64,000 bases of DNA, taken from Megascapheus bottae. Taxonomy: Eukaryota > Chordata > Mammalia > Rodentia > Geomyidae. The notes below the pieces were generated by a model. It ran no database searches. It had not been told where the DNA came from and saw nothing but the letters and a program-made list of their open reading frames with translations. Positions within the stretch are counted from its first letter, which is position 1. Each line of letters begins with the position of its first letter. Of the stretch, positions 11,095 through 21,245 are shown in pieces. The position numbers were made by a program, and so were the translations under genes. The stretch spans positions 12,136,501-12,200,500 of the forward strand of contig JANJXV010000013.1 in NCBI GenBank assembly GCA_024803745.1, in the 5' to 3' direction.

Positions 11095-11220
11095 TTCCTT
11101 TTTTATTGTAAAGGTGTGATGTACAGAGGGATTACAGTTACATAAGTGAGGTAGTCAGTACATTTCTTTTTGAACAATGTCATCTCTTCCCTCATTTTCT
11201 CCCAGTTTTTTCCTTCCCAA
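11095..11220. repeat. Unclassified dispersed repeat, copy 2
   Basis: Best-preserved copy of the family: TTTTATTGTAAAGGTGTGAT, GTACAGAGGGATTACAGTTA, GAGGTAGTCAGTACATTTCT and TTTTGAACAATGTCATCTCT in that order. Confidence 0.65.
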
Positions 11221-11440
11221 CTGGAATTATCCTTAAGATGCTGCATGATAATCACGTCAAGTACCTAGCCTCTGGAGAAAAAATAAGTCAATGCTAAAAT
11301 AATGGTTAGTGTGGGATTTAGATTTCTTTTTTTCAGGATAGTAATTTTTCTAATAGAATTACTCAAATGTTATTTATTATTTATAAGGACAATATGATTT
11401 TAAGAACCTAAGAAGCAAGCAGCTTACACTTGGAATACTA
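11221..11440. other. Intron 1, AT-rich spacer
   Basis: AT-rich sequence between the dispersed repeat and arm 2 of the inverted duplication; nothing else recognised. Confidence 0.4.
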
Positions 11441-11590
11441 GTCTGCCCCAGGGGTATGAGTGCCTCCAGGTCGGGGACTGTGTTGGATGTAGGGAAGACC
11501 ACTGTAAAGGAGCTAGCGGCACCATGTGGGCTCCGGCTGGCCGGCAGTGACAGAGCACTATGCTATAAAGCTGTAACCCTATGTGCTGCT
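11441..11590 (-). repeat. Inverted duplication, arm 2
   Basis: Reverse-complement partner of 10371-10522, differing by scattered substitutions and one or two single-base gaps. Flanks on both sides are unrelated to those of arm 1. Confidence 0.85.
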
Positions 11591-11689
11591 TAGTCTCTTA
11601 ATCTTAAACCATACGACAGTGTGTCCAGGCCTGAGTGTGTTCAGTTGGGAAGATAACTAGAATAAATGTGTCTTTCTAAACTCTTTTTT

Positions 11690-11800
11690 CATGGGTGTGG
11701 CAGTACTGGAGCTTGAACTCAGGGCCTGGAAGCTGTCCAGCAAAGCTTTTTTTGCAAGCCTAGCACTCTGCCATTTGACCCATAGCTTCCTTTTCAGGGT
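11690..11800 (-). mobile_element. SINE right-arm fragment
   Basis: Antisense arm with GGAGCTTGAACTCAGGGCCT and CCTAGCACTCTGCCATTTGA. Confidence 0.7.
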
Positions 11801-11820
11801 TTTTGTTTTGTTTTTGTTTT

Positions 11821-12057
11821 GTGTGTGTGTGGGGGGGGAGGGTGGTTATGGGGCTTGAACTGGCCCTGTCCCTGAGCTCTTCAGCTCAAGGCTACTGCCC
11901 TACCCTTGAGCCAAGCCCCACTTCCCCATTTTCTAGAGGTTAATTGGAGATATGAGTTTCAGGTTCTTTTGTGCTCAGCCTGGCTTTGAACCTTGATCCT
12001 CAGATCTCAGCCTCCTGAGTAGCTAGGATTACAGGCGTGAGCTGCTGCACCCAGCTT
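11821..12057 (-). mobile_element. Type II SINE
   Basis: GT/G-rich tail, then TTATGGGGCTTGAACTGGCC, AGGTTAATTGGAGATATGAG and head CTGAGTAGCTAGGATTACAG. Full length in antisense. Confidence 0.88.
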
Positions 12058-12061
12058 CCAG

Positions 12062-12300
12062 TTTTTTTTAATATATATTTTTATTGTTATTATTAAAATG
12101 TTGTACTATTCTTTTTGAACAATGTCATCTTTTCCTTTTCCCCAGATTCCCCCTTTTAGTCGCTGCCCACAATTCCCATAGTTCAATTTTTATGTAGTGT
12201 ATATTGAATACTATGACTGCATTTGTTTGCTCATCTTTCCTCCATTTCTGGGTTTCTTCCCCACCCCCCCACGCACTTTACTCCTTCCTAAAAAGACAAA
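12062..12300. repeat. Unclassified dispersed repeat, copy 3 (longest)
   Basis: Contains TTCTTTTTGAACAATGTCAT, as copy 2, and extends about 150 bases further through CCACAATTCCCATAGTTCAA and a CA/C-rich part. Confidence 0.55.
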
Positions 12301-12307
12301 AAGCCAA

Positions 12308-12437
12308 CACTAACACTTCCGGCAGTTAATTGGAAATATGAGTCTCAGGGATTTTCCTGTCTGGATTGAATTGGAACTGAGCTTCTAAGATATTAACCTC
12401 CTGAGTAGCTAGGATTACAGGCATGAGCCACCAGTGC
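12308..12437 (-). mobile_element. Type II SINE head fragment
   Basis: GGCAGTTAATTGGAAATATG to CCTGAGTAGCTAGGATTACA and GGCATGAGCCACCAGTGCT. The right arm is missing. Confidence 0.75.
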
Positions 12438-12499
12438 TAGGGGTATGGCTCAAGAGGTAGAACAGTAGCCTTGATGAGTTAAAGCCCTGATACTTATGT
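12438..12499 (+). mobile_element. tRNA-like SINE monomer fragment
   Basis: GGTATGGCTCAAGAGGTAGA and GTAGCCTTGATGAG mark the A-box half of the shared arm, in sense, directly before a CA microsatellite. Confidence 0.6.
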
Positions 12500-12523
12500 G
12501 CACATGCACGCACACGCACGCGT

Positions 12524-12556
<33 letters not shown>
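12500..12556. repeat. (CA)n microsatellite with CGCGTGCGC core
   Basis: Strictly alternating purine/pyrimidine run over most of its length, with CpG-containing interruptions. Confidence 0.93.
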
Positions 12557-12557
<1 letters not shown>

Positions 12558-12592
12558 TTAATCATGCTTCTTAATTTTAAAAACAGGTGCTT

Positions 12593-12700
12593 TTCTTTTT
12601 GGTGGCACTGGTGTGCGTGCGTGTGTGCATGTGTGTGTGTGTGTGTATTACTAGGGATTCAATTTAGTACATCATGTGTGCTAGGCAAGTGCGTTCCCTT
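12593..12700 (-). mobile_element. ID-like SINE relic containing (GT)n
   Basis: Antisense ID motifs (ATTACTAGGGATTCAATTTA, GTGTGCTAGGCAAGTGCG) with a GT/GC repeat at 12611-12647. Confidence 0.55.
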
Positions 12701-12832
12701 ATTTAACTGCTTAATTTATCAAATGGGAGGTTTAAGCTTTCCAAATGTTTTATTTCCTGCACTATAACTTTTGGACAAATTACTTGACCTATCTGTATGT
12801 CAGTTTCCAGTTGATGATATGGAAAGTATGTT

Positions 12833-13040
12833 ACGCTGGGCATTGTGGTTCATGCCTGTAATCCTAGCCACTCAAGTCAGCCTAGGTAGGAAAGTCTGTG
12901 AGCTTCTCACCTTCAATTAACCACTGAAAACAACCAGAGGCGGAGCTATGGTTCAAGTGATAGTAGAGTGCTAGTCTAGAGCAAAAAAAAAAAAAGCTCA
13001 AGGACAGGCCCTGAGTTCAAGCCTTAGGACTAGCACACAC
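12833..13040 (+). mobile_element. Type II SINE
   Basis: Head GTTCATGCCTGTAATCCTAG, junction TTCAATTAACCACTGAAAAC, arm TATGGTTCAAGTGATAG and GAGTTCAAGCCTTAGGACTA. Its tail region was the target of the next insertion. Confidence 0.85.
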
Positions 13041-13294
13041 AAAAAAGTGATTCAGTTGGGGGGCCCGGAGTTTGGCCTAGTGGTCAAAGTGCTTGCCTAG
13101 CATGCACGAAGACCCGGGTTCGATTCCTCGGTACCACATACATAGAAAGAAAAAAAAAAAGCCAGAAGTGGTGCTGAGGCTCAAGTGGTAGAGCTCTAGC
13201 CTTGAGAAAGTCCAAGGACAGTGCTCAGGCCCTGAGCTAAAGCCCAGGACTGGCAAAAAAATAAAAAATTAAAAAAAAAAAGTGATTCAGTTGG
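13041..13294 (+). mobile_element. Type I SINE with 19-bp target duplication, nested
   Basis: Body about 13060-13275: head GGCCCGGAGTTTGGCCTAGT, GGGTTCGATTCCTCGGTACC, linker with A run, arm ending CAGGACTGGC and A-rich tail. The target duplication (six A then GTGATTCAGTTGG) lies at 13041-13059 and 13276-13294, identical. The insertion separates an older element from the monomer that follows. Confidence 0.92.
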
Positions 13295-13362
13295 TAGATT
13301 GTTAGCCCGTGAGTAAAAGTATCAGATACTAAGTTTGAGTACTAGTCTAGAACCAAAAACAA
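13282..13362 (+). mobile_element. tRNA-like SINE monomer
   Basis: GTGATTCAGTTGGTAGATTG ... GTTTGAGTACTAGTCTAGAA has A-box- and B-box-like spacing but is diverged. Confidence 0.5.
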
Positions 13363-13600
13363 AGGAAAACATCTAAATTACTACTGAGAGTCCAGCAAGT
13401 TGCTTTTTATCAAATGAATACTCAGCTGACATTTCTATTGTGGGTTAGTTTAGACCTTTTCTTAAGGCCTGACCTGTTTTAACCTGAATCAATGACTCCC
13501 AGCTCTACACTATGTCCTGGACCCATGGGCCTAGCTTTCTGACTCTTGCTCCTGGCCCCTAGACTGGAAGAAACTGAGCTCATAAAAAAGTATTAGCAAA

Positions 13601-13845
13601 GGGCTAGGCACTGGTGTATCTACCTGTAATTCTACAAGGATCATATAGTTCAAAGCCAGCTTAGGCAGTAAAAATACCTGTGAGAGTCTTTTCTCCAAAT
13701 AACCACTCAAAAACAAGAAGTAGAGCTGTGGCTCAACGTGGTCGATTGCTAGCCTTGAGCAAAAGAGCTCAGGGACAGGGCCCAGGCTCTGAGTTCAAGC
13801 CCCACAACCAACTCCACCCCCTTACCCCCCCCCCAAATAAAAGGC
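13601..13845 (+). mobile_element. Type II SINE
   Basis: Head TAGGCACTGGTGTATCTACC, arm AGCTGTGGCTCAACGTGGTC ... CTGAGTTCAAGCCCCACAAC, with a C-rich tail. Confidence 0.82.
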
Positions 13846-16431
13846 AGCAAAGCATTTGGGGGATGGACGCTAAGTAATAGCAGTTCTCTGGAGCTAGTGT
13901 CAGGAAGAAAGACCATTATGGAAGCTACCTGGCCCAGGCTGTATGTTGGCACCTAGGAAGAGCCACTGAAGTCGTCCACAAAGTGGGTCCTAGGAAGAGC
14001 CTCTCCCTCATGCTTCACGTCACTGTAGTCAGGGACCCGTGCTAAGTCATGTAGAGATAAGGAGGATGTTATCATGAGTGCCCCTGGGGGAAATGTTTGG
14101 CATAGAGACCTAGCCAAGACCCACATTTGGTTGCACTGAGGTCGGAGCTGGGTACCCAGGCATTCTGGTGCTTTTTCTTGTCAGGGTCCTCCAATTTCTC
14201 CCTAGACATCTCTGCAGAAGTTGATGGCTCTAACTGGACAGCCAGTTAGACACACCTCTTCCCAGACATACCTGGCTATCTTAAATATGGCAGGTCAATG
14301 GCAGGTGTGGGTAGGCAGTTGGCATGGGGCCCTGTGCCAGGGCGATTATCGGCAAGACATCTAATTCTGCCTTCAAGGAGAACCCATCTCTGTGTCTTAG
14401 ACTGAGCTGTTCTGGGAACTGCTGTAGAGGTGGCAGGTGGGGACTATCCTCTGGGAGCTCCTGGTCTGATGGGGGAGATGTGGCCCTGTTTCCTGGGAGA
14501 AGGACCTACGTGTCAAGGAGGAGCATGGCTCTGATCCCCAGGGACCCTTGTCATATGGAGGGATCATGGTCTTCTTGTCTTTAGGCAGCTTCTTCTCTGA
14601 GGAGGGAGGATTCTCCGGTCTAATGGAGGAGTGGTGGTCATGTCCTTTGGAGATCTCTGTTTGAGACCCGACTGACCTTGTCATCAGAAAACGCTGTCTG
14701 ATGGAAGAGGCTTGTTTTGTGTGTCATTTAAGAAAACCCCTTTGATGGCCTCTGTTTTGGGGTCCTTTCCCTTGCCTGGATTATGGACAGTCAAGGTCAA
14801 TAGGCAATGTAAAGGGAAGACAGAGGACTGTAGCAACAAGTGGAGTAAACTTGAAGGCTTCCTGGGGGAGGTGGCTTGTAGCTCATCACGGATGAGGGGT
14901 GGAAAAACCTGCAAGAGAATAAGGGGTACAGGCACCCCTTAGCTGGGAGGGGAAATTTGAGGGGACAGTGAGCCTGTCTCCATGTGGCTCATGCTGCTGG
15001 GATGCAGTTAGGTCCAGGAAGACCCTCACTGTTGGCAGTCTGTTCACAGGCTGAGGGCTGCCAGCCCAGAGGCATCCGCCCTCTATGGCCTGAGAAGCCC
15101 AGAGGAGGAGAGGAAACAGGACGTGTATCAGGAACGCCTTTTCCTTTTCTTTGTAACTGACCCCTAACCAGGGGCTGGAGAGAGTGATCAGCAGGACTGG
15201 CCTGGTGGTTGCTGCCTGTAGCCCCCAGATCTGAGTTTTACAGGGTACCCCAGCATCCCGGGTGTCTATTGCCACTTCTGCTGCTTCATCAGCTGGCCTG
15301 GTGGCCCCAGGAAATCTCAGACTGTCCTCCACAGAATGGGGTAAGAGTTCCTGGTTTTTTCTCCAGGAAGCAGTGGCAGTCCATGCATGCCGTATAGGAT
15401 TTGCATATTACTCCTTGATCTCTGAGATGCCAGCTGAGTACTTCCTGTTTGCCTTATACCTCTGGGATGGGCTGTGTGCACAGGGGAGGAGCAGCGAGGG
15501 GAGGAAGTGTGTTTGTGACTTGTCTGAGGCCTCGAAGGGCCTCCAGACTGCTGGCGGGTGTGGGATTAGATCGTATCTACCTGGTGGTTTGGGTTTAACG
15601 GTATCTGATGGGAGCTGCCATGGTCTGGGGGGTGGAATTCCCCAGGACACTGCTTGCTGTGGATTCTGGGAGGAGGCAGAGGCTGATTCAATTCTGGAGC
15701 ATCTGAGAGAGTGGGTACAGATGAGGGTGGAGGGATGTCCTGGGTGGGTTCTCCTTAGGAGAGTGCGGAGATCACCCTCCATGGAGAGGCTGGAGGTGAG
15801 GAGTGTGGCAGAGGGAGGAACTCAGAGGGTGAGGCGGGAGGGAAGGCATGGAAAACTACCATCTGTCAGACCAACTTCCTTCTGGTTTTCTTAATATTCC
15901 AACCACTGTTCTGCTGGGAGTGTGTGTGTGGGGCGATCGTGTGTGTTTCTGCGGAGTGTGAGCTGTGCATGGGTGTGGGGTTGTAGCAGATGTGTGGCAT
16001 TGTGATGATATGGGGCAAAGGGCAGTGGTTGTATTTGTGGATGGGCTGTGTGTGTGGGGGGGGATGAGGTCCTCCATCCATAGAGGTCTCTGCAGGCCAG
16101 CGCTGTCCCCCTGAGAGGGGTAGTGTTCCAATCGCTTGTTCACTTGCACTACCCTTAGTGGGACACTAGAATCAGTGGCACACTGAGAACTAGTAGGAAG
16201 GTGGCAGGATGGTGGCATCTGCCCATTCTCCAGCCATGGATTTCACATGTCTGAGATGCCGCTCTTGGGTATGGAGTTGGGCAGAGATGCTCAGGAGACA
16301 CCATTCCATAGTGTTCTCTACTGGAACACAAGAGCCCTCTAATCAAGAGCGTCCTGGGAATTTAGGATGTACCACCTGGGAAGTTCAGCCAGGTGGTTAG
16401 GAAGTGATGCGATCAGCATACGTCCCTTGTT
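13846..16431. other. Intron 1, long SINE-free stretch
   Basis: About 2.6 kb without a lineage-specific SINE. The longest frame, 15262-15894 (+), lacks any recognisable domain. The part 15919-16060 is GT-rich and imperfect. A conserved intronic element is possible but cannot be judged without an alignment. Confidence 0.45.
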
Positions 16432-16652
16432 CTTTTTCTTTTTCCTTTTCTTTTTTTTTTTTTTTTTGCCAGTCTTGGGCCTTGAACTCAGAGCCTGGAC
16501 GCTGTCCCTGAGCCTCTCTATGCTCAAGGCTAGCCCTCTAGCCACAGCACCACTTCTGGCTTTTTCTGTGTTTGTGGTACTGAGGAATCAAACCCAGGGC
16601 TTCATGCATGCATGGCAAGCACTCTACCACTAGGCCACGTTCCCAGTCCCTT
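16432..16652 (-). mobile_element. Type I SINE
   Basis: T-rich tail, antisense arm (GGGCCTTGAACTCAGAGCCT, CTCAAGGCTAGCCCTCTAGC), linker and head (GCAAGCACTCTACCACTAGG). Confidence 0.9.
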
Positions 16653-16959
16653 CGTTCTCTGTTCTTCATACAGTGGACTCGGGGGAAGTGAGACTGGGGC
16701 TTCTTAATGTAAGCACAGTGAACACTTGGGATGGCTTGGAGATCTTCTCTAGGCAGGAATGTGGGGGTTCTGTCCTGTGTACCATGCAGACTGTGTCTGA
16801 CACAATTTGTCTCCTCCTTCCCGGACCTCTGCTGAGCTGGGCATCCACAAGGCTCAGCCTGGTGCCCAGGCTACCACTTCTTCTTTACTGCTGAGATCAG
16901 GGTTTACCCTCCTACACCCCACCCCTGGCCCAAGCTTATTGGCTCATTGGCTTTTCTGT

Positions 16960-17193
16960 TTTGATTTTTATTTTTATTTTCCAGTCGTAGGGCTTTGAAC
17001 TCTGCTCCGGGGCACTGTCCCTGATCTTTTGTGCCCAAGGCTAGCATTTGAACTACAGCTCCACTTCTGGCTTTTTGTGGTTAATTGGAGATAAGAGTCC
17101 CATAGATTGTTCTGCCTGGGATGGCTTTGAACTGTAATCCTCAGATCTCAGCCTCTTGGGTAGCTAGGATTATAGGTGTGAACTACTATCATT
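16960..17193 (-). mobile_element. Type II SINE
   Basis: Antisense arm GTAGGGCTTTGAACTCTGCT, junction GTGGTTAATTGGAGATAAGA, head TTGGGTAGCTAGGATTATAG. Confidence 0.88.
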
Positions 17194-17805
17194 AGCTCAT
17201 TGGTTCATTCATTCATTCGAAACATTTGTTAAGTGCCTACTAAGTATCAAGGAAAATAAGCAGAGAAGGAGGAGGCAGTTTGTCATGGAGACTGTGGAGT
17301 CTGCTTGGGTCCAGGTACACATGGAAGGATCTGCAGAAGGGAAGGGCTCATATGTGTTGGTGACTGTCATGGCTGGAGCCAGGAGGGCACACGATGAGGC
17401 CTCCTCTCACCCCCCACTGTGCTGGCAAGGAAGACTGGATTATCTGTGGGTCATGTATGTCTCTCCACCCCTATTCAGAATGTCCCATCTGGAGACACGC
17501 ACAGGGATGTCACAGGCCTGTGACTCCTGCAGTGGAATAGTGCCCAGGGTTTTAGAAAGACTAAAGGAAGGCAAGAAGGAGAGAAATCAGAAAGATGAAC
17601 GGAAGAGAGGGAGAAGCAAAACCTCACTAGAGGCTAGAGGTGGGGGGGTGCTTTGGGTTTCAATTGTGAGGGGTGAGAGGAAGGGGAAGTGGCCGGAGGA
17701 ATGACGGTTGGAAGAAAGGATGGAGAGGATGGTGATGCAGGGAGAAGGAAGGGCGGGGCATGGCTGAGCATTCCAGGAATGTGGAGGACGGTGCTAGACG
17801 CCCCC
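17194..17805. other. Intron 1, mostly unique
   Basis: The first 60 bases (TTCATTCATTCATTCGAAAC, TTAAGTGCCTACTAAGTATC) look like the tail of an antisense MIR or L2. The remainder, including the 139-codon frame 17285-17704, is unremarkable. Confidence 0.45.
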
Positions 17806-17914
17806 CCTTTTTTTCTTTTGGTTTTTGGTCAGTTATGGGGCTTGAACTCAGGACCTGGGTGCTATCCTCAAAGCTAGCACTCTACTACTTTGAGCCACAG
17901 TGCCGCTTCTGTCG
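17806..17914 (-). mobile_element. SINE right-arm fragment
   Basis: TATGGGGCTTGAACTCAGGA to TTGAGCCACAGTGCCGCTTC; the head is absent. Confidence 0.75.
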
Positions 17915-18002
17915 CAAGACTGCTTGCTCCTGTTCTCAGGTCTTCTCACCTGAGTACAGGATGGGCAGTGCTAGCTCCTATTTATTGATTCCCTACTAGA
18001 TA

Positions 18003-18011
18003 ATCTGTCTG

Positions 18012-18058
<47 letters not shown>

Positions 18059-18068
18059 GTCTATCTAT
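18003..18068. repeat. (TCTA)n microsatellite
   Basis: About sixteen tetranucleotide units with TCTG variants at both ends. Confidence 0.96.
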
Positions 18069-18131
18069 TGCTATAATGAATGTATTTCTCAGTGCAGAAC
18101 TCAGGGTTTGCACATGCAATACATGTGCTCT

Positions 18132-18354
18132 ACTTGTTTTTTAGCAGTCTTGGGCCTAGGCACTGTCCCCGAGCTCTTCAGCTCAAGGTTAGCACTCATC
18201 ACTTGAGAGCCATACCGCCACTTCTGGTTTTCTGGTGGTTAATTGGAGAGAAGAGTCTCATGGATTTTTTGTGTCTGGGCTGGCTTTGAACCATGATCCT
18301 CCTATCTCAGCCTCCTGAGTAGATAGGATTATAGGTGTGAGCCACTGTGTCTGA
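18132..18354 (-). mobile_element. Type II SINE
   Basis: Antisense, full length: CAGTCTTGGGCCTAGGCACT, GGTGGTTAATTGGAGAGAAG, CTCCTGAGTAGATAGGATTA. Inserted into an older ID-like relic whose two halves flank it (GTGCTCTACT on each side). Confidence 0.88.
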
Positions 18355-18570
18355 CTAAGTGCTCTACTATTTAAGACACTTCCCCAATCTTTTGTTTGTT
18401 GAACTATGTCTCACTGACTTTCTCTGAGGTTGGCCTTGAATTTGAGACCCTTCTATTTCTGTTCTTCAAGTAGCTGGGGATTACAGTGTGCCACCTCACC
18501 CAATTATTATTATTATTATTATTTAGTTTGTGGTACTGGATATTGAATCCAGGGTCTCATGAAGCACCAA
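18355..18570 (-). mobile_element. B1-like and ID-like relics with (ATT)n
   Basis: GGTTGGCCTTGAATTTGAGA and AGTAGCTGGGGATTACAGTG are antisense B1. TTTGTGGTACTGGATATTGA is antisense ID. A short ATT repeat lies between them. Confidence 0.6.
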
Positions 18571-19681
18571 GACTTTATATTATCCCTATCTAATGCGATG
18601 GAGGACGGATCGTATTTTATCCTCCAGACAAAAGAGAGTGAGCCTCAGAGAGAATTGGACGTGACCCATGGACATGCAGGGCCCAGGTGGGGTCTTCTTG
18701 TGGTTTCTGGGCTCTTTTCTTCCCTTTCAGCCCTCCCTTCCTGCCTGTTGATCCTCCGAAAGGCTGGTCAGGCGTCTAGGGCCGTCTGGGCTCTCTGCTG
18801 TCCAGCTGCCAGCCTGCTGAGTGAAGTTTTTCTTAGCATTTAGTTTTCATATGTCTAGTTTCACATGTTCGCAGAAAGTGGCCCATGCTTCTTTAAGAAA
18901 CTCTCCCCACTTCACGTACCACCTGGTGGCTCCCCTTTCCTCACTCCGAACCTTCTGAAAAGCCTCAAATATGATCATGGCTAGGAAAATGAAGAGGAAG
19001 GATGAGCAGGAAGCTTATCCGCTTAGAAGCCTGTGGGGTACGGCTGTGGGAGGGGAGTGTTCAAAGCCCAGGAGCCTGCGATTAGGCCAGACCAACCTCT
19101 GCCAGACCCCACCCAAGCCAGGCCTGAGAGAGCCATGGTGGGTTGTGAGCAGGCACATAACAGAAGAAGATGGGGTTGCCAGAATCCAGGGTCTTCCTCC
19201 CAAGCCTGCTTCTCGGGCAAATCTCTGAGCCAGTGAATGAAACTGCTCTCCCCATCCCCAAGGCTTTGTGTTTTCATCTGGGAACTGAAGCAGGTGGTTC
19301 TGGGACACCAAGAGATCTGTGAGATGGTCTGAGAGGCAGCCAGGGTGGGAGCAAGCAGGCGCGCGGTGACGCTTTGTCCCTGGGGCTGAGCCATGCGCCA
19401 AAGCAGACAAGCCATACACAAATAACTCTGCTGCCAGGGAGAGGGTGAGAAGGGCCCTCAGAGCCTCTTTGCACCGCTGCCACCTGCTCTTCTCGCCTTT
19501 CTACTCCCTGAAGGCGGTTCTCACACCCAGCAAAGTGGGTCAGAATGTAGGGCGGCTGTGTCTGAGGGAAAATGGCCCCTCGTGTGCTCTCCACCCACCC
19601 AGTGGTGCCAGGACTGCTGCAGGGCTATGGGTAACGGGAGTTAGGGAGCTGAGGACATCTGTGTCCAGATTACATTAGTTC
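18571..19681. other. Intron 1, no gene
   Basis: The part 18600-18695 (CAGACAAAAGAGAGTGAGCC ... ATGGACATGCAG) is a possible antisense MIR. The overlapping minus-strand frames at 19015-19421 have no family features. Confidence 0.45.
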
Positions 19682-19930
19682 TAGCTGGGGATCGGTGGCT
19701 CATTCCTCTAATCCTGGGTACTTAGGAAGCTAAAATCTGAAGATCATGGTTAGAAGCCAGCCTGGGCAGGAAAGTCCATGAGTTTCTTTCAATGAACCAG
19801 CAAAAAGCTGGAAGTTGAGGAGTGATTTAAGCGGTAGAGCACCAGCCTTGAGTGAAAAAGCCAGTGGAGAATGCCCAGATTCTGAGTCCAAGTCCCAGTA
19901 CCAACACAAAACAACAACAACAACAACAAA
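19682..19930 (+). mobile_element. Type II SINE
   Basis: Head GATCGGTGGCTCATTCCTCT, arm GAGTGATTTAAGCGGTAGAG ... AAGTCCCAGTACC, tail turned into (CAA)n. Confidence 0.82.
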
Positions 19931-20227
19931 TGAAATTCCTGCTGGTCAATTTTCCATCTGTCCAAATGTCCAGGATTCTCTTCTGGGTGTGGTCCAAATT
20001 CCTTAGTCTGGCATCTGGGACTCTTCGAGGATTCCTCCTTCTACCATGTTAGCTCAAGGCTAGACCTCTAGCCATCCACTAGCTTACCTCCTTTCTGGGG
20101 TGGGGGGGCACCACGGACACACACCAGCTCATAGCCGTGGCTTACTGCCTTCCAAGCACTCACTGGCCTCAGTTGCCCTCTCCAACCCCCCACCTGTGGT
20201 ATTGGGTGTTCAGGATTCTCTTCATCA

Positions 20228-20372
20228 TAGCTTGGCACCTGTGGATCACACCTATAATTCTAGATCTGGGGTTGAGGCTATTTTGGACAGAAAAGTTCAC
20301 TACATCTATCTCTAAAACAACTAGCAAATAGCATGGACAGAGGCATGGCTCAAATAGTAGAGTGCTGGCCCA
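20228..20372 (+). mobile_element. Type II SINE, truncated
   Basis: GGCACCTGTGGATCACACCT to GGCATGGCTCAAATAGTAGA. The 3' half of the arm is lost. Confidence 0.7.
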
Positions 20373-20445
20373 GGAACTGAACTGGGGCTTGAACTCCGTG
20401 ATTCATGCTCTTGTGTACACTGAGCCACTTCTCTAGCTGCGTGAT

Positions 20446-20560
20446 TTTTTTTTTTTGGTTGGGATAATGTATAGAGGGGTTACAATTACATTTGTCAGGT
20501 AGTAGGTGCATTATTTCTGGCACATTGATACTCCTCATGTTTTTGTCCCCATTTCCCTCC
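20446..20560. repeat. Unclassified dispersed repeat, copy 4
   Basis: TGTATAGAGGGGTTACAATT, GTCAGGTAGTAGGTGCATTA and CCCCATTTCCCTCC in the order of the other three copies. Confidence 0.6.
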
Positions 20561-20597
20561 CCCACCCACTTTTTTTGTTGTTGTTTCTTTTTTTTTT

Positions 20598-20713
20598 TGG
20601 TTAATTGGCAATGGAGTCTCATAGACTTTTCTGCCAAGGTTGGCTTCAAACTGTGACCTTCCACCTTTCAACTTCTATGAGTAGCTTGAATTATAGGTAC
20701 TCAGCTCCTTGCT

Positions 20714-20715
<2 letters not shown>
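20598..20715 (-). mobile_element. Type II SINE head fragment
   Basis: GGTTAATTGGCAATGGAGTC through AAGGTTGGCTTCAAACTGTG and GAGTAGCTTGAATTATAGGT. Confidence 0.7.

Positions 20716-20766
<51 letters not shown>
20716..20766. repeat. (GT)n microsatellite
   Basis: About 25 uninterrupted GT units next to an antisense SINE arm. Confidence 0.97.
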
Positions 20767-20767
<1 letters not shown>

Positions 20768-20834
20768 GGTCATGGGACTTGAACTCAGTGTCTGGGTACT
20801 GTCTTTGAGCTTTTATTTATTTTTTTATTTGTTT

Positions 20835-21045
20835 TTTGTGGGTCATGGGGCTCAAACTCTGGGGCCTAGGAGCTGTCCCTGAGCATTTCCGCTCAAGGGT
20901 AACCCCTCACCCCTGAGCCACAGCCCCACTTCCTGTTTTCTAGTGATTAATTGGAGATAAGAATCTCTTGTTTTTTAGTGCCCAGGCTGGCTTTGAACCG
21001 AGAGCCTCAGATCTAGGATTGCAGGAGTGAGCCACTGGTGCCTGG
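20835..21045 (-). mobile_element. Type II SINE (nested)
   Basis: GGTCATGGGGCTCAAACTCT, GTGATTAATTGGAGATAAGA, GATCTAGGATTGCAGGAGTG. The head carries a short deletion. Confidence 0.85.
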
Positions 21046-21054
21046 TTAAAGTTT

Positions 21055-21245
21055 ATTTTTTATTTTTTGCCAGTCCTGGAATTTGAACTCAGGGGCTGAG
21101 CACTGTTCTTAGATTTTCTCAAGGTTAGAGCTGTACCACTTGAGCCACAGCACTACTTTTTCTATGTATGTGGTACCGAGGAATCGAAGCTGGGTCTTCG
21201 TGCATGCTAGGCATGCACTCTACCTCTAGGCCAAACTCCTGACCC
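21055..21245 (-). mobile_element. Type I SINE (nested)
   Basis: TTTTTTGCCAGTCCTGGAAT, linker TTTTTCTATGTATGTGGTAC and head GTGCATGCTAGGCATGCACT, directly next to the type II copy. Confidence 0.9.

Noticed and set aside
14430..14490. L2 fragment (GGGAGCTCCTGGTCTGATGG)
   Set aside because: Resembles the L2 tail only over about 30 bases; too weak to list. The same applies near 33741 and 49125.
15262..15894. 210-codon + frame
   Set aside because: No domain, low-complexity composition, no splice or start support.
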